Part shown: positions 60,191 to 64,000 of the stretch, piece by piece | Numbering within the stretch: the stretch's first letter is position 1 | Layout: each line of letters opens with the position of its first letter | Assembly (NCBI GenBank): GCA_028281325.1 | Contig: JANQKC010000010.1 | Coordinates: forward strand, 1 to 64,000 | Direction of reading: 5' to 3' | Source of the DNA: Alphaproteobacteria bacterium | Lineage (GTDB): Bacteria > Pseudomonadota > Alphaproteobacteria > UBA8366 | Length of the DNA stretch: 64,000 bases | Translations under genes and position numbers: made by a program | The notes under the pieces: generated by a model | Seen by the model: only the letters and a program-made list of their open reading frames with translations | Database searches by the model: none | What the model was told of the DNA's origin: nothing

Positions 60191-61078
60191 GTGGCCACGA
60201 TCCGCATCATGTTCAGCCGGTTCTCGGCCTTCTACAGCCCGCTGATCTGCACCTTCGCCGGCGGTTTCCTGGGCGAGGAAGGCCTGGACGCCGAATACGG
60301 CGTGGCGACGCCGGACCGGTCGGCCGGAGAAGCCGTGGAGAACGGGTCCCATCACGTCACGCAATACGCGGTCTCCGCCAGCTGGGCGGCGATGGAGGCG
60401 GGACGGTCTTCGTCGCTCGTGCATTTCGCGCAGATCAACCTGATGGACGGATTCTTCATCGCGGGCAAGGACCCGGATCCGGGCTTCACCTGGGACAAGC
60501 TGGCGGGCAAGCGCGTGCTGGTCGACCACGGCGCACAACCCTTGGCGATGTTCAAATACGGCCTGCACCGCATGGACGTCGATTTCGGCAGCATCGAGGC
60601 GATCGACATGGGCGGCGACGACGCCATGGAAGCCGCCTTCCGCGCCCGCCGGGCCGACTACGTCCATCTGCAGGGTCCGACGCCGCAACAGATCGAAAAA
60701 GACGGGGCCGGGCATATCGTCGCTTCGGTCGGCGAAGCGGTCGGCCCGGTCGCCTTCAGCAGCCTCGCCGCCACGCGCGACTGGCTGGCGACCGACATGG
60801 CGCAGGCCTTCATGCGCGCCTACCGCAAGGCGCGCGCCTTCGTCATCGAGACGCCCGCCGCCGACGTCGCCCGGATCGAACAGGATTTCTTCCCCGATAC
60901 CGACACGGACGTTCTGGCCAAGACCATCGCCTTCTACCAGGGTCTCGGCAATTGGCATCCCTCGGTCGAGATCGGCCGCGACTCTTACGAAACCGCGCTC
61001 GATGTGTTCGAACATAGCGGCCTGATCACCCGGCGGCATGCCTATGAAGACGTGTGCGCCGCGCCGCCCGATGCGTAG
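60191..61078 (+). CDS. NMT1/ABC-substrate-binding-like protein without signal peptide
   Basis: 295 residues from GTG 60191, with a strong GGAGGAG. The fold pattern is that of NitT/TauT or THI5-NMT1 periplasmic binding proteins: ATIRIMFSRFSAFYSPLICT, FLGEEGLDAEYGVA, LAGKRVLVDHGAQPLAMFKY and the C-terminal lobe AFMRAYRKARAFVIETPAAD. There is no signal peptide or lipobox, so it should stay in the cytoplasm. It may be an enzyme or sensor that reuses this fold. The ABC permease and ATPase that would accompany a true binding protein are absent. Confidence 0.75.
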   Translation: MATIRIMFSRFSAFYSPLICTFAGGFLGEEGLDAEYGVATPDRSAGEAVENGSHHVTQYAVSASWAAMEAGRSSSLVHFAQINLMDGFFIAGKDPDPGFTWDKLAGKRVLVDHGAQPLAMFKYGLHRMDVDFGSIEAIDMGGDDAMEAAFRARRADYVHLQGPTPQQIEKDGAGHIVASVGEAVGPVAFSSLAATRDWLATDMAQAFMRAYRKARAFVIETPAADVARIEQDFFPDTDTDVLAKTIAFYQGLGNWHPSVEIGRDSYETALDVFEHSGLITRRHAYEDVCAAPPDA

Positions 61079-61087
61079 TCGCGCCGC

Positions 61088-62311
61088 GTGAACCCGCCGC
61101 CCACCGATACGCACCGTGCCGAAAATCCGTGGCGAACCCGGCTGGCGGTCCTGACCCTTGCCCATGTCGTCGGCACGTTGCACATCACCACATTGACCGT
61201 GATGGCGCCGGTCATCAAAGAGGACCTTACGCTTTCCTTTACGCAGGTCGGCCTGCTGGTCACCGCCTATAGCGCCGGACAGGTCACAGGATCGATCCCG
61301 GCGGGCACGTTGAGCGACCGTGTCGGCGTCGGCTGGGCGCTGGTCGTCGCGCATCTTTTCATGATCGCGGGCGCCGCGACGCTGACCCAGGCCGACGGCG
61401 CGGCGATGGCCATGGCGGCGATGCTGTTGACCGGCTGGGGGTATGCGATCGTCAACCCGGCAACCGCGAAGGGCGTGTTCGATTCCTTCCCGCCGGAGCG
61501 GCGCGCGACGGCGATGGGGATCAAGCAGACCGGGGTGCCGATCGGCGGGGTCACGGCGGCGGTTCTCGGCTCATTCGCGACGGCCGACGGCTGGCCCCTG
61601 ATCACCGCCGGCGTCGCCATCGCCACCGTCGCCGGCGGCCTGTGCTGTTTCGCCATCGTCGAACGCCCGAAACCCCGAACCGGCGCGGCCGCGGCGGCGC
61701 GGTCCGGCGCGCTGCGCGAAGTGATGCAGGACATGAATTTCGCCCGCTTCGTGTTGGCCAATTTCCTCTACAATTTCGGCCAGGCGAGCTTCTTCGCCTA
61801 CCTAACGCTGTTCATCCGGCAAGGCGCGCAAGCCAGCCAGGAAGTTGCCGGCCTATGCTACGGCGTCGCGCAAATCTTCAGCGTCGCCGCGCGGCTCGGC
61901 TGGGGCGCGGTCAGCGATTTCCTGTTCAAGGGACGGCGCAAATCGCTCACCCTGGGTTTGGGGGTCGTCGCCGCCGTCTGCCTCGCCGCGATGACGCAGG
62001 TCGCGCCGGGATGGGGCTTGACGCTCGGCGTTGGACTGTCCGCCGCGCTCGGCGTTACCATCGCATCCTATGCACCGCTGATGCAGACCATGGCGACCGA
62101 GGCGGTGCCGACGCACCTGACCGGATCGGCGGTCGGCTACAACATGGTCGGCACGTCGATCGGCAGCATCGTCGGTCCGCCGCTCTTCGGCGCGGCCATC
62201 GACGTCACCGGCACTTTCGAGAGCGGCTGGCTGCTCTGTTCGATCCTCGTTGCGGCCGGCGTGACCCTGCTGGCCTTCGGGTTTCGCGAACGGGGCGCGG
62301 CAAAGGAATAG
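61088..62311 (+). CDS. MFS transporter
   Basis: 407 residues from GTG 61088, 9 nt after the previous stop. Twelve helices. TLTVMAPVIKEDLTLSFTQV, GTLSDRVGVGWALVVAHLF (motif A) and PPERRATAMGIKQTGVPIGG (sugar/anion-type motif) are recognisable. Likely brings in or exports the substrate of the neighbouring dioxygenases and dehydrogenase. The ribosome-binding site is weak, so translation may be coupled to the upstream gene. Confidence 0.88.
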   Translation: MNPPPTDTHRAENPWRTRLAVLTLAHVVGTLHITTLTVMAPVIKEDLTLSFTQVGLLVTAYSAGQVTGSIPAGTLSDRVGVGWALVVAHLFMIAGAATLTQADGAAMAMAAMLLTGWGYAIVNPATAKGVFDSFPPERRATAMGIKQTGVPIGGVTAAVLGSFATADGWPLITAGVAIATVAGGLCCFAIVERPKPRTGAAAAARSGALREVMQDMNFARFVLANFLYNFGQASFFAYLTLFIRQGAQASQEVAGLCYGVAQIFSVAARLGWGAVSDFLFKGRRKSLTLGLGVVAAVCLAAMTQVAPGWGLTLGVGLSAALGVTIASYAPLMQTMATEAVPTHLTGSAVGYNMVGTSIGSIVGPPLFGAAIDVTGTFESGWLLCSILVAAGVTLLAFGFRERGAAKE

Positions 62312-62329
62312 CGACTTGGGAGGAGAGTC

Positions 62330-63220
62330 ATGACAATCGGTTTCATCGGACTGGGCAACATGGGCAACCCCATGTGCGGCCGGTTACTCGACGCGGGACA
62401 CCAGCTCGTCGTGCACGATATCGACGAAGACGCGGTCAAGCCGATGGCGGACCGGCAGGCGCGGGTGATGGGATCGCCGAAGGACGTGGCCGACGCCGCC
62501 GACGTAGTCTTCGCCTCGCTGCCGACCAACGCGTCGCACCGGCAGGTCGCGCTCGGCGCCGACGGCATCCATGCGGGGGCAAAGGCGAAGATCTTCGTCA
62601 ATCTCTGCACGGTCGGCGGCGCTTACATCCGAGAGATCGCCGACACGCTTGCGACATCGAACATCGCCACCATCGACTGCCCGATCAGCGGCGGTCCGCC
62701 GGGCGCGGCGGCGGGCACCCTGTCGGTCATCGTATCGGGCCCCACAGACGCCTTCGAACAGGTGAAAGACATGCTCGACCGATTGGGCACGATCACCTAT
62801 GCGGGCGAGGAGGTCGGCATGGCGCAAAGCCTGAAACTGGCCAACAACATCCTGTCGGCCACGGCGCTGGCCGCGACATCCGAAGCGCTGGTGATGGGCG
62901 TCAAGGCGGGGTTGGACCCGGAGGTCATGCTGCAGGCGATCAATCTCGGCAGCGGCCGCAACAGCGCGACCCTGGACAAGATTCCCCGCGACGTGCTGAC
63001 CCACAACTTCGCCTTCGGGGCGGCGATGGACATCCTGCTGAAAGACATCGACATGGCGGTCGCCGAAGGCGAGGGCCTGGGCGTGCCGATGCGCGTATGC
63101 CAGTCGACGCGGCAGTTCTTCCGGTTGGTGCAGGCGCAGCTCGGCGGCGACGCCGACATCACCCGCGTCGCCGAATGGGTCGCCGGGGCCGCGAAAACGG
63201 AGATTCCGAAGACGCGCTGA
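62330..63220 (+). CDS. 3-hydroxyisobutyrate dehydrogenase-like NAD(P)-dependent oxidoreductase
   Basis: 296 residues. The NAD(P) motif GFIGLGNMGNPM lies at residues 4-15, the substrate motif is DCPISGGPPGAAAGTLSVIV, and the catalytic lysine is in SLKLANNILSATALA. Beta-hydroxyacid dehydrogenase family (hydroxyisobutyrate, tartronate semialdehyde, 6-phosphogluconate-like). GGGAGGAG precedes the ATG. Last gene of the plus-strand run and probably oxidises a hydroxy acid formed in the same pathway. Confidence 0.9.
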   Translation: MTIGFIGLGNMGNPMCGRLLDAGHQLVVHDIDEDAVKPMADRQARVMGSPKDVADAADVVFASLPTNASHRQVALGADGIHAGAKAKIFVNLCTVGGAYIREIADTLATSNIATIDCPISGGPPGAAAGTLSVIVSGPTDAFEQVKDMLDRLGTITYAGEEVGMAQSLKLANNILSATALAATSEALVMGVKAGLDPEVMLQAINLGSGRNSATLDKIPRDVLTHNFAFGAAMDILLKDIDMAVAEGEGLGVPMRVCQSTRQFFRLVQAQLGGDADITRVAEWVAGAAKTEIPKTR

Positions 63221-63395
63221 CCAACCGCAAGCAAGCCGGTTACCGCCCGATTTTCCATAACGCCGACACTACCAGGGTGCGGCATTCAGAATTTCTAAAT
63301 TCCATGCTACGATAATCGAAAGTGAGTTTCGGGTTCGCCCCCTCCCGTCACTTTCCGACGCGCGGCGCGTGCCCTGGGAAATTGGGAGATTGCCC

Positions 63396-64000
63396 ATGCG
63401 ATTCGCCTTGATTGCCGTTTCCGCCGCCGTTTTTTCTCTTTTCACGACCGCCGGCGCGCAGGCCGCGCCGCAAACGCTGCTTCTGGTCGCCCAGGGCAAT
63501 GATTTGTATTTCACCTGCGTCGGGGAGCATTGCACGACCGAGGGAAGTTCGCTTTGCCTGCAGTACGAGCGCGCGAGCCCGACGCGGGGCACCCCGTATG
63601 AGCTGGTCAACGAAGCGCGCTATGGCACCGGTCGGCCGACCGGCCTGACGCTGATCGGGCAAACTGCGAGCGGATCGGAAAAGACCTTACCGCTCGACAG
63701 TATGAGCATCGCGTCCGAACGCGATCATATGGCGGTGCGGTTCCGTATCGATAAGGCGCTGCTCGCCGCCCATGGGGTCGAGTCCGCCAAGCTCCGCGTG
63801 ACGCACAATGTCGTCCTGGCCCCGGTGTGGCAGCTGGGAGACCCGAACCCGCAGCTCGAAGCCGATTACGAACTCTCGATGGGCCCGCTGCGCGCGGCCG
63901 CGGAGAGCACGCTGAAGCGGCAACAGACCGAAGTTCGAGTCGCTCATATCGTGCGCGACACGATGAACGCCTTGCCGCGCGGCCGCGTCGCGACGAAGGA
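63396..64000 (+). CDS. Secreted hypothetical protein, cut by the window end
   Basis: ATG 63396 is preceded by GGGAG. The product starts MRFALIAVSAAVFSLFTTAG with an AQA-A signal-peptidase site near residue 24, then a mature part beginning APQTLLLVAQGND with a cysteine pair in YFTCVGEHCTTEG. No stop codon appears before base 64000, so at least 201 residues are encoded. No family recognised. The 175 bp before it (63221-63395) contain an AT-rich CTACGATAATCG that could serve as a -10 region, and no gene. Confidence 0.7.
   Translation, partial: MRFALIAVSAAVFSLFTTAGAQAAPQTLLLVAQGNDLYFTCVGEHCTTEGSSLCLQYERASPTRGTPYELVNEARYGTGRPTGLTLIGQTASGSEKTLPLDSMSIASERDHMAVRFRIDKALLAAHGVESAKLRVTHNVVLAPVWQLGDPNPQLEADYELSMGPLRAAAESTLKRQQTEVRVAHIVRDTMNALPRGRVATK

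Noticed and set aside
60191-61078. Periplasmic taurine-binding protein TauA
   Set aside because: Fold is similar, but there is no signal peptide and no tauB or tauC genes are present.

Overview
The window reads as one stretch of a high-GC alphaproteobacterial chromosome, probably Rhodospirillales-like. The evidence is protein family content and synteny: ftsE-ftsX-ydcF-plsC, argH-lptM-lysA-DUF4175 divergent from a tlpA-type gene, an MJ0042/DUF3426 protein, DUF4169, a HIG1-domain protein, and a (2S)-methylsuccinyl-CoA dehydrogenase typical of the ethylmalonyl-CoA pathway. I saw no rRNA, tRNA, CRISPR array, integrase or complete transposase. Family names come from recognising motifs by eye, not from searches.

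Layout. 0-10.4 kb is conserved housekeeping: envelope and division genes (plsC, ydcF, ftsX, ftsE), a zinc-ribbon membrane protein, a large DUF4175 protein, and lysA-lptM-argH, whose genes overlap by 1-4 nt. 10.4-18 kb is carbon metabolism on the minus strand: methylsuccinyl-CoA dehydrogenase, a LysE exporter, a HIG1 protein, a PduO-type cobalamin adenosyltransferase, a putative methyltransferase, EtfB, EtfA and 3-hydroxybutyryl-CoA dehydrogenase. These suit C2/C4-CoA assimilation through the B12-dependent ethylmalonyl-CoA route, with ETF taking the dehydrogenase electrons. 18-24 kb holds an AEC transporter, an unknown membrane protein, an ACT-like protein, a DUF4743-Nudix protein, lepA and a DUF3012 lipoprotein. 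24-30 kb is the four-gene ligase-associated DNA repair cluster (ATP-dependent ligase and exonuclease, divergent from a DEXH helicase and PdeM).

30-44 kb is mixed accessory metabolism (RidA, FAH-family hydrolase, NTF2/SnoaL proteins, a ThDP enzyme, MscS, 2-hydroxyacid dehydrogenase, M20 amidohydrolase, cupin, CinA-C, carbonic anhydrase, CPA2 antiporter), sprinkled with a roughly 157-bp palindromic MITE-like repeat. 44-63 kb is a catabolic and transport region with three intact TauD/TfdA dioxygenases, two decayed TauD fragments, a CaiB/BaiF CoA-transferase, an amidohydrolase, three more dehydrogenases, four transporters, a four-domain rhodanese protein and a leaderless NMT1-like binding protein. 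Much of it forms one plus-strand run (56.6-63.2 kb).

The most unusual locus is 46.3-48.2 kb. A 491-codon gene of unknown function, visibly lower in GC and with its own AT-rich promoter and dyad, lies between the 3' end of a tauD gene and a second, nearly identical 57-bp copy of that same 3' end. This looks like an insertion or acquired cassette and is the best candidate for something undescribed.
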